A DNA stretch of 64,000 bases, taken from Hofstenia miamia. Its lineage: Eukaryota > Xenacoelomorpha > Acoela > Hofsteniidae. The translations under genes were made by a program, and so were the position numbers. The stretch is taken from NCBI GenBank assembly GCA_900660155.1, contig CABFPE010000211.1:777942-841941 (forward strand), read 5' to 3'. Positions within the stretch are counted from its first letter, which is position 1. Every line of letters starts with the position of its first letter. This document shows, one piece after another, positions 1 through 11,099 of this stretch. The notes under the pieces are model-generated. The model saw only the letters and a list, made by a program, of their open reading frames with translations, ran no database searches and was not told the DNA's origin.

Positions 1-1
<1 letters not shown>

Positions 2-32
<31 letters not shown>
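2..32. repeat. (TA)n microsatellite at window edge
   Basis: Pure TA dinucleotide run at the left edge, about 31 bases. The same motif recurs through the window, often at the end of a mobile element. Confidence 0.95.
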
Positions 33-35
<3 letters not shown>

Positions 36-399
36 AAGTTATCAGAATAGTTTTTTAATTTGAGTTCAATTTCTGTTTTATTTAGGATAGGACCTGGATT
101 TGTTTCTATGTCACCGGAAAGGATTAATTTTAAAAGAAATAAGTACCTAATAAGTATAAATCACTTTACTGAATTTGGTACTACACATGTAGTAATTGAA
201 ATGTGAGTGCTTTCTGTGTTGTGTTTGGATGTGAGCATGTATATAATATATAGTTACTTTTCAAAAAGCAAAATATATAACTAAATAATAAATAAAAAAA
301 TTAGCCAGTTTGAGTTATTTAGGCATTTTGAGAGTAGAGGATGGGGTCGGAAGGAGACATCGACGAGTTGAGGAGCTTGTGACTTTTGCATAAAAGGCA

Positions 400-850
400 T
401 AAGGAGCATAGAGTGACGAGAGAGTGATTTGGTGTGGACTGAGATGATTATTTAAGATATGAGTCATTTGCTTGATTCCATTTCGAGAAAGATGTATTCC
501 ATCACGGGATAGGAGACTTCGGTTGACAGTTCTTCATGACAATAAGAATTTTTTGAAAACAGGGATGACGTTGAAGTTGCTTGAAGAGATGCGCGATAGG
601 ACTTCTTTGAATTCAGCAATGATGTGATTTCGTTGTAAGAGTAAATTTTTGCAGACAGGAAAGATTTCCAAGAAGTAGATGAAACGCGGTGAGAATTTGA
701 GACACATCAGTTTAACTAGATGATTGTTATTGGATTTGAAGGTTTGAACATTTGTGGAATGTATGGCATCAGTTAGACCAGTATTGAGGATGGCAAAATT
801 GACGTGAACTTTCGAATATTGTGAGATCTTTTCAGCAAGAAGCCTTGAGC
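400..850 (-). pseudogene. SGNH/GDSL-esterase-like relic, probably LINE-associated
   Basis: Read on the minus strand from about 850 downwards, one frame runs about 105 codons and a second continues it after a frameshift near 540. The last part contains SLLSRDGIHLSRNGIKQM, which matches the C-terminal D-x-x-H block of SGNH hydrolases (Asp and His of the catalytic triad), and an upstream FLEIFPVCKN resembles the block that precedes it in this family. SGNH-esterase domains are known in ORF1 of CR1-type LINEs and in stand-alone proteins. Here no start, signal peptide or Gly/Ser block I is visible, so this is a decayed fragment. Origin in a LINE is inferred from the surrounding relics. Confidence 0.5.
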
Positions 851-999
851 TGTGTAATAATAAGAGTCAAAGCAAATTTATTGCTTAAATGAATGCAAAA
901 ACTATAAACTAACACATGACAAAAAATATTTACAAAACTAATTAAATATGCAATATTAATTAAAGGGCAGTTTTAAAAGTAATTTGACCATGCGTTGAG

Positions 1000-2100
1000 T
1001 TTATTATCTATGCCCAATAATGTTTGCCTACTTAATAAAAATTGTATAATTTTTTTCTTGAAGCGTTTATAGTTTTTCTCACATTTTATATCAATACTTA
1101 AATCTTTCCATAAGATTGAACATTTAAAAGAAAATGAATCTTGTCGATTATTGCTGCTAAAAAGTGTTTTACTTCTATTATTGATTTTGATGTAATTATT
1201 AACTTAGTGCAATTAATTCATGAATAAATTTGTGAATTATACATAAAGATTGATACTAAATAAAGTATGTAGGAGTCAAGATATCATACGATGATCTTAT
1301 TTGCGTTATGGATACATGTTTTTCAATATAATTAAGTGATCTAAATGCCCAGTTAAACATTTTTGCTATGATGAACGTTGTGACATTTTGAAAAAGAAAT
1401 GCACAGTAATTAAATTGACTTAAGACAAATGAATGAATTAGTTCTACATGCGATGATTTTCCTACATGGCGCAAATGGTACAAATATTTTATACCAAATG
1501 CCATCTTCTTCCATTTGTTGGAGAAGAAATTATCGAATTTTAAGTCATTGGATATTAATACACCTAGATAGTTTGCACATTTACTTTGAGTAATTTCATT
1601 ATCACAAACATTAATTTTAATATTTTCAGTAAGCTTTTGTTGTTGTTTAAATGAAAATATGATAAATTGAGTTTTGTCAGAATTGATTTGTAGTTTATTA
1701 CGATTGAAGGTTTCCAATATCTTTGTCAAATGTTTAGTTGCCTCAAAGGGATTTTTTGCTGTTCGTAATATACAAGAAAGATTTTGAAATATCATTTACG
1801 TATAATGCAAATAGAATGGGTCCTAATACAGTTCCTTGGGGCACACCAAGATTTGTAGTAACGTACTCTGAAAAAATATGGTCGATTTTAACACGTTGTT
1901 TGCGATTGCTTAGATATTTATTGCATTGAAACTAAAACCTTGTCGCCTTAATTTTTATTTGAAAATATCGAAATTAATCGAGTTAAATGCTTTACTTAAA
2001 TCAAGTAAGGCCACCGCTTGATAAAATTTTATTGTCATTAATAAACTTGTACATTTGTGCAGCTAGAGGTTTTTCAAATATTTTTTAGAAAGATTGTGCT
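1000..2100 (-). mobile_element. LINE fragment, RT C-terminal half (jockey/CR1-like)
   Basis: Minus-strand reverse transcriptase relic. Going from 2100 downwards I see LDLSKAFNSINFDIF (RT motif A), GVPQGTVLGPILFALY (motif B and following) and then a 179-codon open frame (1795-1256). That frame carries KLQINSDKTQFIIF, NYLGVLISNDLKF and FVLSQFNYCAF, typical of the RT thumb and C-terminal part of jockey/CR1-group LINEs. The YxDD block is absent, apparently lost in an internal deletion near 1790, and the frame changes between motifs. The piece is 5'-truncated; the flank at 2100 is the tRNA-headed element. It is inactive. Clade assignment within the jockey/CR1 group is uncertain. Confidence 0.75.
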
Positions 2101-2124
2101 ATGTTAATTGGTCGGTAGTTCAAT

Positions 2125-2200
2125 GGCCCCAGTAGCCAAGGGTAGAACGCGAAATTGGGACTGTGAAGACCCGGGTTCGAGCCCTGCCCCAACCCCTTCC
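2125..2200 (+). mobile_element. tRNA-like block (SINE or tRNA-derived element head)
   Basis: Contains a pol III A box, TAGCCAAGGGT (2133-2143), and a B box, GGTTCGAGCC (2174-2183), at the spacing of a tRNA gene, followed by a C-rich stretch. It fits a tRNA-derived head better than a functional tRNA because a clean acceptor stem is not evident. It lies directly 5' of the plus-strand LINE relic beginning near 2250, so it may be that element's 5' end, or a SINE beside it. Confidence 0.6.
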
Positions 2201-2244
2201 TAATATGAAAGTGGCAACAAAAGAAAGACCCTCAGGTAGACTCC

Positions 2245-3960
2245 ACAATCGGGAGTGTGGACTTTGAGAAGTGGTAGTATAGGATCCACACAGACAAATG
2301 AACGACGGCATAAACGGACAGATAATCAGAACAGAACAGCACTGGAGTGTTACAGAAGAAGCAGGCCAGATGAGAGGGGTTACAGGAAGAGAGAGAATTT
2401 CGGAAGAATGGAGGAAGGCATGAACAGGATTAGAAGTTACAGAGCAGAAGCTTGCAGGACAAGTGGGCGCAGAAACTGAAGCAGCAATCAAGGAAAAGAT
2501 GAAGGAAGAAATAGGTGAGAGAACTAGGTTGCCAGTTCTAAGACGATTTAAGAAAAGAAAGCTAGCAGTAGCGACAGCAAAGGTTAATACATTGTTGGAG
2601 AAGATAGATGCTAGGAGTGTCACAGAAGTAAACAGCTTAGTGTATGCAGGGCATGTGAGGTGCTGAAAAATGTAGGCATGGACATGAAAAAGAAAAGACA
2701 AAAAGTAGATAAGAGAGACAGAAAGCTGGAATGGTATTTGGTAGTGGAGTTTGTAGCATCCCATCTGTAGTGCAGGGCAGAGAGGAGCACTCTGGTATAA
2801 TACAATAGGTCACACTGATTGTCTGCATCAAGCCATGTGTAATCTCAATAGAGGTTGCAGATGAGTGTAAGTTCACAGTGATCTCACAGGTATCTCAAAT
2901 CTGCTCAACCAATGTTGGAACCATGGTAATAGTGAATGCATTGGTACCAATCATGTTTGGAACAGAGGTGAAGCGAACTGGCTGACTATGTTGAGCAGAT
3001 GGTTAAGGATCATTAGAAGAGACCTTTTGATGGGGAGCATCATAATTTGAGAGATAAGACATTCAAGATTGTGGACTGAGGTGGCCAAAGACTGTAAAGT
3101 AGGCTGCTGGACAGCTAAAGTGTGATCTGTATCAGTACAAGTTTTGGTAGCAGTTTGAGGCTGTGAAGATTGCAATCTGGTCTTCACATTACTCAGCATA
3201 CAGGAAGAGGGTCTGACATCATTAGAAAAATAAAGATTTTCTCTTCTTCCAATGAATACAATGCTGGAGGTGAGTGTGGAGCTGAGAAAAACAAAAACAA
3301 CAGGTAAGGGGAAGAAGTCATATCAGAGTAAGATAACAGCAGAGAGGCAAACAAGCTAAAGACAAAATGCTATGAACAGAGAAGCCTGCAACAGAGCAAC
3401 AAGTGGCTAGGGAAAGCAGAACTAAAAAGGGAAGCAGAAGCTCTGATAATGGCAACAGAGAGTCAAGCAATAAGGTCAACCTAGATGAAGAATCACATAG
3501 AGAGAACTGAGTTAAATGACAAATGCTGAAGAAAGAGTTTGACATAGTAGATCTGATCACAGGGTGTGATAATTATGAAGGGAATTAGTATAAGTTTAAG
3601 CATGACAAGGTTGGATGAATGGTAAACTGGGGCTTGAGTAGGCAATATGGATTGCAAGCAGGAGACAAGTGGTATGAACATAAGCCAAATATCATCATAA
3701 AGCATGAGAAGGGTAAGAAATTGTGAGACTTCAATATACAGTGAAGAAAAGTGATAGAAGCACAAATCCCATACACTGTTGTGGTAGATAAACTGACCAA
3801 AAACCAGGAATGTAAAAGCAAAAAGAAAGATAAGATAGACTAATACATGGAGTTGGCAGAGAAAGTAGAGGTTGTGGAAGTGCAAAACATAAGAAATACT
3901 TGGATGAGTTTGTAAGGCCAAGGTGAGGAGGGCCAGCAGCATAGAAAGCAGCACAGTTAG
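2245..3960 (+). mobile_element. Internally deleted LINE with restriction-like endonuclease (R2/NeSL-like group)
   Basis: GC-richer island unlike its surroundings. The 5' part encodes the N-terminal region of a widespread animal retroelement protein, including TALECYRRSRPDERGYRKR (about 2333-2390), then KLAVATAKVNTLLEKID and SVTEVNSLVYAG (2560-2650). The 3' part, in broken frames, gives REAEALIMATESQAIR, a Cys-containing segment NDKC (near 3520), WYEHKP and TVVVDKLTK (about 3775-3800). This order matches the C-terminal zinc-knuckle and PD-(D/E)XK endonuclease region of that family. The central RT core is missing, so it is a large internal deletion with many later breaks. Family identity is from recalled motif similarity and the clade name is uncertain. 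Confidence 0.6.
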
Positions 3961-3989
3961 GAACAGCCAGAGTCCTGAAGGAAATTATC

Positions 3990-4560
3990 AGACTTTTTGG
4001 GAACTGGATTTACCTACAATAGAATAATCAGTTGTTTTATATTATCAATTTTTAGTAAGAAACTATGCTCAACATGCCAGATCTGCACATATTCTATCAA
4101 TCCTTTTGTAGGGTCAACATCAGATGTAATGCCTGTAATCAAATTATCATTTGCAAACTTAGCCTTGATTGTGTTAGGAATTGAATTTTTATAATTCACC
4201 ATAGGCAACAAGAAATTCTGGACCAATAAGAGTACAATGTGGAACTCGACAATTGGTGATGAGAATAGTGGATATTTGTCTATCAACTGTTTGAAACTGA
4301 CATATTTCAGACAGGAAATCAACATATGATTTATTCAAATGAGAGATGATTACATCATGTTGAACCCTGCCAAAAGGCCTGCTTAAATCTAGAATTCGAA
4401 CAGAAATACAACCAAAATCAAGTACATTAAAGAGCCTGTAAGTTACAAAAACTTTCAGCAAAGCATATTCAGGCATAAAGGCAACAATTTTTTCCCAAAT
4501 CATCTTTCACAGGGCTGTAAAAAAGATTCATAGAATACCCTTTAAAGTTTTTTTATAGAA
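3990..4560 (-). mobile_element. LINE RT fragment
   Basis: Two overlapping minus-strand open frames (4503-4189 and 4325-4014) together show ILDLSRPFGRVQHDVIISHL (RT motif A), CRVPHCTLIGPEFLVAY (motif B) and FANDNLITGI, which occupies the place of the YxDD box. The first two are in one frame and the last in another, so the copy is frameshifted. It is a second minus-strand LINE relic, separate from the one at 1.0-2.1 kb since it repeats the same motifs. Confidence 0.7.
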
Positions 4561-4569
4561 AGGGGAACA

Positions 4570-6946
4570 AGTCATTAGGACCACTGATTTAAAAAATACT
4601 AATAACAAGAAGTAATAGAATTCTATTTTGTGTACTATTACTTGAACTACTTAGATGGCTGGCTTCATGTTGGCTGTCAGAATCATAGTGAGCAATTGAT
4701 CTCATGAAACTTCCACAGACTTCAAAATATTTAGAAGTCTATGATACTACCTATGAAAGATTAAAGTGTTTTCAAGTAAAGTGCTGGCCATTTGAACTAT
4801 GTATTCAAGTGAGGTGTTTTTAGGTAAAAAAATTTTCAGATGTTTTAGGATACATCTCTTACACCAGATCAAACTAATACCTATTTTGTAGAAATCAAAA
4901 ATGTTGCAAGAAAGTAAAATTGGTCTGTTTTAGAAAGATTATATTTATGGGATTCCACTAATACGTAGACCCTATAAAAATATATCTATGATTTGTAAGC
5001 TCTTAATTTAAATTTTATGGTAATACTCTACATGTAAGGAAAATGGTCAACAACTAATTTACTAAAATTTTGAATAACAAATAATATTTTACAAAAAGCA
5101 ACTATATTTTATTTGTATGCAATTTCCTTTTATACATTATTTTGTGGATTTATATTCCAAAATCTTGTTTTATACAGGGTTTTAATTCAGAGAAATTTGT
5201 GATAATTTTATATCTCACATTGAATTAGTTTATGTCATTAATAAATGACAGCTGCTTTAAATTTTATTGAATAACAATTAGTTGCAATCTTGAAATTCAA
5301 ACTATAGCATTTTAAAGTATTTCAATTGATTTGTATGTTGATTGTTGACATGATTCTTCCCTCTTAAATAACTTCATTCCTTGTAGTTATTTGCTCTGCA
5401 ATAAAATTTCCAAGTTTGTAGGTTGGTATACATTTTTACTCAACAGATAAATTAATGTACCAAACATGCAATCTTCTGAAGAAAGTTAAAATGCAATTCG
5501 ACAAAATATGTTTAGTAAATAAGCAGTAATACAAAATAATGCTCAATTAAAAAGAGCAGCTGTACAGTTGTTGGGATTAATGGCAGCTGAAAAATCGATT
5601 TGTGGTTCTTGAATTCTGAAGAATAGAAGGTGGGAAACAAACTTAATCTTGAAAATTTGTTTATCTGCTGGCAACTAGAGAAAGCTATTTTTATTTTTTT
5701 TCGTGGTATCATGAAAACCTTCATTTAAATCATATATATATATATTGTTGGAATTGTTATCTGAATATTTTTTATTTTCTGTTAGTGCCATTTTGGCACC
5801 ATATAAATATATGTTAATGTACACTCTACTATGCGATTTTACACTTAGGTTTTCTACAACAAACAAGTACCTCATTTTAGATGATATAAAAGCATTTTGG
5901 CAAAATTCTTTATATCATTTTGGACTCCATTTTCTAAATAAAGTAGATTAAACTTGCTTATATTTAAGGCATCATGATAGCTTTTCCAGATTCAATGCAA
6001 TTTGTATGAAATGTTTGTTTAACCCTCTGTAAAATGCATGTAGTTAAAGTTATTTTTGATAATTTTATAGTGGTTGAAGAATGTTTTAATTCTTCTCACA
6101 GCACACGTCTGTAGAAATCTTTTGCAATCAATTTATTATTTATTTGAAAGTTGTTTCTATCTATCAAGAACTTGTGAAATGCATTAATAATACTGATATT
6201 TATATTGCTTTATGCAATTTTGTGTAATATTTCATTAAAATATAGTATGTATCAATTTTTGAGATCTTTTCACCTTGTATTATTGGAGCAATTTCAATAA
6301 GAACTAGCTGCGTAGGGGAGAACTTTTGTTCTATCTCTTCCAGAGACTTCAAAATGTCACTTCTGAATTTTTACATAGCATTACATTAATCATTCTCGGT
6401 GTTTATGGGGTTTATAATATTAATATTAACTATTAAAGGATTGATTTTCATTTTTTGAAGAGAATGCACAATGTTCTTTCCAGTATATGACTGAAAGCAA
6501 CAGTTTTTGTTTATTATAAGCCTACCGAAATCGATATATTTAAATATTAAATTTCCAAAATAAAAAATCGCTATTTCTTTGATATTTCCTTGATTAAACT
6601 TTTTTCTAAAATTCGGCTGCTTTCATCTGATAATTCACTGTTGCTGCTAAGGTGGTGATTTGCGCTGCTATGGGGATGATGTGAACTCACGAATAATTTC
6701 TGTCGTTAAGACTTGAATGTGATTTTGAAGTTGTTGAAATTTAAAATTTTTTTCACCACAATGAAAATTCAGAAAATTTTCAAACTAACTATTATATTAT
6801 TAATGTAGTTACATGCTCTGAAAGTAGTAAACTTTTTGAGACCCTAACTTTCAAATTAGGATATTTGCGTTATATAGCATAGAGTCCAACAAAATTTGGA
6901 GCAATGTACCCCCAACACGATTTCTGAAGATACATTGTGCTGAGTA
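4570..6946. other. AT-rich stretch with no gene seen
   Basis: No coding pattern, RNA gene or terminal repeat was recognised. There is a short (TA)n run at 5732-5744. Open frames here are short, AT-driven and without family resemblance. Confidence 0.6.
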
Positions 6947-6948
6947 TA

Positions 6949-7870
6949 CAGGGTGTTCAAGCGAACGCATCAGTAATAAATCAGTTATATTGAAAAATTT
7001 AAAAAAGCTAGGCTAAGTTTATTTTTCTCATTGGGTAACGTAATCTTGCGGATTATTGATTTTTCACTTTAACTTCCAAATGAATGCTTACTCTTTGGAA
7101 GAGAGACGTCAAATTGCAGACCGAATTTATCAAATCCATGGACGCAATATCTGCTGAGAACATATTATTCACAGATGAATGTAATTTTCATCTCTATGGA
7201 TACCTTAATAAGCAAAACATGCGATATTGGGGAACTGGTGAGCCATCTGCTTGCTAGCATAATTCGCACACTTCAACCACCAAAAACAATTGCATGGTGT
7301 GGAATAAGTGCCAGGACCGTTATCGGCCCATTCTTTTTCACTGATACTGTGAATTCAAGCTGTTATGTTGCTATGTTAGATGAAAATGTATTGCCATTTT
7401 TAAAGAGAAAAAGAATTTTTAGCAAAGTAACATTCATGCAAGACGGAGCTTCTCCTCACAGCTCACACTTGGCCGAAATTTTATGAATCGAGTAATTGGG
7501 CGTCATTTTTCAAATTTGTGGCCTTCCCACTCACCAGACCTTAACCCATGTGATTGGTTTTTGTGGGATTATATAAAAGACTGTCTTCCCTCCAAACAGT
7601 TTATGCAAATATTTTGGAGCTGCAGAACTCTATTTTGGAATGTGTTTCCAGTATTGAAGAAAGCACTTTGCTTAAAGTGCATGAATGTGTTTTTTGTCTC
7701 TTATTCAAACTTGTAAAAATGTTAATGGCAATCATTTTGAATAAATTTTTTTCCAAAATTTTTAAATCCGCAGTATCAAATAATGATGAAATGTATATTT
7801 TAATAGAATATTCACTTATATTAAATAGTTATAGGCATTTTATAACTGACGCGTTCGCTTGAACACCCTG
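6949..7870 (+). mobile_element. Tc1/mariner-superfamily (IS630-type) transposon, internally deleted
   Basis: Terminal inverted repeats begin CAGGGTGTTCAAGCGAACGC and extend to about 31 bp with two mismatches. The element is bounded by TA on both sides, as expected for this superfamily. Inside, a start at 7080 gives the first residues of the HTH region (MNAYSLEERRQIADRIYQIH) and then jumps straight to ILFTDECNFHLYG, so most of the DNA-binding domain is deleted. Later blocks are TFMQDGASPHSS (second catalytic Asp) and SPDLNPCDWFLWDY (third acidic residue), with a frameshift between them near 7485. It is a dead copy, but the ends are well preserved. Confidence 0.9.
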
Positions 7871-8187
7871 TATATGCATATATTTTTTTTTCATTTTTGC
7901 AGACGCAATTTGCAATTTGACTTTACCATATAAGCATTATTTTTATCATTTAAGTAACTTATTCCTTTTGAAGGTTATATTAGCAGCCATATTAATTTCT
8001 AGTAAATTGGTTATTGGTGAAATGTTGCGGTTCTACAGTTGAATTTTGATATTATCTATTTTCAGTGACAATAAGAATTAATTAAAATGCTGCTTCCACA
8101 AAACCAGAATGCTCTATTGCGAAATAAAGATCAATGAATACAAATATGTTTGCGGATTAAATAGTTCCGCATAATCAAAGTTTCGAA

Positions 8188-8577
8188 ATGAATATAGTTT
8201 TCTCACTTGTCATCATCAATCTTATTATATTTAGCAGTTTTGCGATATTCTCTCAAATATGCACTGAAAAAGTCACTTGCGATCCGAACTACAATTGTTG
8301 TGTACTATATTTTAATAACGGAAGTACATCTAGCTATTGTTGTCCCAGCAAAACCCAGTGTTGTTCATCACTTGAAAATAGTGCATGTTGTGACATTGAC
8401 ACAGAGGTTTGTTTCTACGGACAATGTTATGCAAAAGATAGCGTTTTTTGCAATGAAGCAATTTGTTCAAGTGGACAACATTGCTGTTATGGTAACCTTA
8501 CATCTACTGGTCCCGTCGGAAACTACTGCTGTGATTCTCTTAAGAAATGTTGTGGCAATGGACAATGCTGCTTTTAA
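8188..8577 (+). CDS. Granulin-like secreted cysteine-rich peptide, 129 aa
   Basis: An intact reading frame starts with a hydrophobic segment (residues 1-22) that looks like a signal peptide. The rest is dominated by 22 cysteines. Residues 25 to about 80 follow the granulin pattern: C-x5-C-x5-CC-x12-CC-x5-CC-x7-CC-x6-C-x4-C, 12 cysteines as in a full granulin/epithelin module, although the CC-x12-CC loop is longer than the usual 8. A second partial module follows (C-x4-C-x5-CC-x13-CC-x5-CC-x4-CC) and ends at the stop, so there are about one and a half modules. Granulins are secreted growth-factor-like peptides; in some parasitic worms they are secreted to the host. The role here is inferred only. 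The gene has no intron within the frame, though an AG just upstream leaves room for a 5' non-coding exon. Confidence 0.8.
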   Translation: MNIVFSLVIINLIIFSSFAIFSQICTEKVTCDPNYNCCVLYFNNGSTSSYCCPSKTQCCSSLENSACCDIDTEVCFYGQCYAKDSVFCNEAICSSGQHCCYGNLTSTGPVGNYCCDSLKKCCGNGQCCF

Positions 8578-8654
8578 TGACTTTCTTTTGTTTATCAATT
8601 ATTATATTTGCACTGCACAGAAAAATAGACAACATTGATAATGAGAGTAAAGAC

Positions 8655-8660
8655 AATAAA
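8655..8660 (+). promoter_or_regulatory. Candidate polyadenylation signal of the granulin-like gene
   Basis: AATAAA lies 78 bases after the stop codon of the granulin-like frame, a plausible position for 3' end formation. In such AT-rich DNA the hexamer also occurs by chance. Confidence 0.4.
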
Positions 8661-8762
8661 TTCAGTCCCATTTTTCCTAGTGTGATAAATTCCAGACATT
8701 TTTTAAAATGCTCAAGATTTGATAACAAATGGTACCAATTATTTACATGTATTCCATTTTAA

Positions 8763-9730
8763 TTCTGTCACAAGTGGTATTTCATCAATTTCACTTGAGT
8801 AACAAATAACAATAATTATTGTTCTTTTAGATTTAGTGCGGCACAACTAAGGCATTACAAAATAATTAAATGAATTAAAAAGTTGTTTAAATTGCCATTG
8901 TACCTAAAGCTATGATGCTCTTTACAGGATTTCCAGAAACTAAATTTAAAATTGTTGCAGGTGTCATTGTCAGGTATTGATTGATGTTAAACATATAGCT
9001 TAACTTTTTGAGAGCAATCCGAGCGCTTACATTCTAAACCTAACCAGCTCGACTAACGAAGCGACTTATACTTAGCCGGTTTAAAAAACTTGCTGAAAAT
9101 AAATAAAATTCCTTCATGAACGCAGAAAAAGTTGCTTGCTGCACGACTAATACGTCCTAATGGAGTGAGTTTCAAACAAATTTTAAGCCGCTTATTACGT
9201 CATTTCCATACTTGCTGTTTTTAATTGGCCAAAGGGCTGATTCGAATCGTCGTAAAATCAGAAATTAGCTGCCGAACTGTCCCGAGCCGAGCCAGCTGAT
9301 TAACTAAGCGAGCTACTTGCAACACTGGTATTGATTCAAAGCGTAGATCCAAAGAAAATAAAAAGCTTATTCTTTAACAGCAAATTTTTCATAAAAAAGA
9401 TTTATGTCAGCATTCAAAAGAAATTTAAATAATCGTCTGGTGGATGGATGAAATTCGAATCCTGAATGGTGATATAAATTGAGTTAGAACTTAAGAATTT
9501 TCTCTAACAAGTTTATTCAAGAATGCAATATCTAAAGATTGCAAATAAGGAATTAAGTGCAATCATTTGATATTTAAATTATGATTTTTGTAGCTATTTC
9601 AATTGTATGTGCAACAAATTACTAAAGAAATCCAAAATTGTGACTATTTTTACATCAATTAAGACCTCTGATTTTTTTTCAAAATAAAGATCGCATTCCA
9701 CTATCGTTAGCCTCATTAATAGAATATTCA
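8763..9730. other. AT-rich stretch with no gene seen
   Basis: No coding pattern recognised. A slightly GC-richer patch at 9000-9320 holds no terminal repeat that I could pair. Confidence 0.5.
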
Positions 9731-9736
9731 TAAAAT

Positions 9737-10020
9737 TGTGATGTCTGTGGAAAGACATACATCGGTGAGACTATACGATATTTTGAAAAGCGGAAATCCG
9801 AACATATTTATGGACATCTTTAATCTGAAGCATTTACGCACATTCAAAACAAAAATTAAAGATCATGAAAAATCAATGCTATTAAGCAGACAGCAGAACA
9901 TAATATCACTCTATTTGTATTAATTTATTATTATAGTATATTGTAAAATCTGTATCAATTCCTACAATTTATTTTTATTTCTGAAGATGACAAAATTATA
10001 GTCGAAAATGTTAAGCAAAG
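9737..10020 (+). mobile_element. Penelope-like element fragment: GIY-YIG endonuclease and tail
   Basis: From 9737 one frame reads CDVCGKTYIGETIRYFEKRK and then SEH before running into a stop at 9821. This is the start of the GIY-YIG nuclease of Penelope-like elements (C-x2-C, Y-I-G, R, and a downstream E-H). A neighbouring frame continues for about 30 residues. Downstream, at 9981-10008, is CTGAAGATGAC-(9 nt)-GTCGAAAA. This short hairpin-with-GAAA tail resembles the 3' tails of Penelope-like elements. No RT lies directly upstream on this strand, so the copy is 5'-truncated. Confidence 0.6.
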
Positions 10021-10029
10021 TGCTCTATT

Positions 10030-10031
<2 letters not shown>

Positions 10032-10080
<49 letters not shown>
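10032..10080. repeat. (TA)n microsatellite
   Basis: About 48 bases of TA repeat directly after the Penelope-like tail. Confidence 0.95.
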
Positions 10081-11095
10081 CAAGCAATACTTCTGAAAAC
10101 AGCCGTACTTACTGACTATGTAGATAAAGAATATATGCCTGAAAATGTAAAAAATTTCAAAAAATAGGACAAAATCTACTGAATCAATTCATCAGAAACC
10201 TGGAATATCACAGAATGATGCACTAAATTTTGAGACAAAAGTGTCAGTTTACGGAGTATTTTAAAACGACGAAAATAATAGTTTGGTATATTGTTGAGAT
10301 ATACATGGACTACTGAGTAAACTAGATATTACTGGTAGTATATGCACTGACTGGTGATTGTTCATCAATCATCATTGGGAGTTTTCATTATTTCATGCTG
10401 ACAATAAATAACCAGGTATTCCTATGATATTTGGAAGGCAAATAAAAGAATCTTATGAAATGAAGACAATTCTTGGCCTAATAAGACATGAAAACTATAA
10501 AATAAGTTGATCTAAATATTGTGCGAATGTTGACAAGGATGCATCAGGGCTATACAAAGTTATGCTGCTTTTTATGATATCCTTACTCAATATTGTGTTT
10601 CAGTATCACATTCCAATACTTAGGCTATGCACTCAATTCTAATCGGATTGATGTTAAGAATTTTCCTAAAATATTTGATAGTAGTTCATGTTCAAGTGTT
10701 ATTCATACACATGCAAATGATATTTCATTAAATTTAGAATTTAATTATTAAAAACCAAAGTGTTTATACATTCTATTGGTTCTGTACAACTTCAAATCAC
10801 TGCTCGATGATAATTATGATTAACATATTTATATTAAGCTTCAAAAGAAATAAACAGATAAATTTAAGAAAACATTTACTGTAATTTCCCTTCACATTAT
10901 AGTCAATTTGATGAACTAGCAGGGTTCACAGGACCACTCGGTCTAATGAGATTTTCCGGTCTCAGTCTCATGCGTCTGGGACTAACATGGACTAGGATCA
11001 CAAATGTAGAACATGGAACTACGAATTTTAGAATTTTTTTGATCAAAATAGAAGTTATGGTGTGGTGCCAATGCGAATATCATATCAGACCAGAA
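10081..11095. other. AT-rich stretch with no gene seen
   Basis: No recognisable domain on either strand. It may be decayed sequence of the two flanking Penelope-like fragments, but I could not show that. Confidence 0.4.
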
Positions 11096-11099
11096 AATT

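Noticed and set aside
2120-2764. 214-codon minus-strand frame
   Set aside because: It is the antisense shadow of the plus-strand LINE relic and tRNA-like block.
3493-3954. 153-codon minus-strand hydrophobic frame
   Set aside because: Antisense of the purine-rich 3' part of the LINE relic; hydrophobicity is a by-product of pyrimidine-rich complement.
9981-10008. Hammerhead ribozyme
   Set aside because: Core-like CTGANGA and GAAA are present, but stem II is three base pairs and stems I and III could not be drawn. Kept only as an observation.
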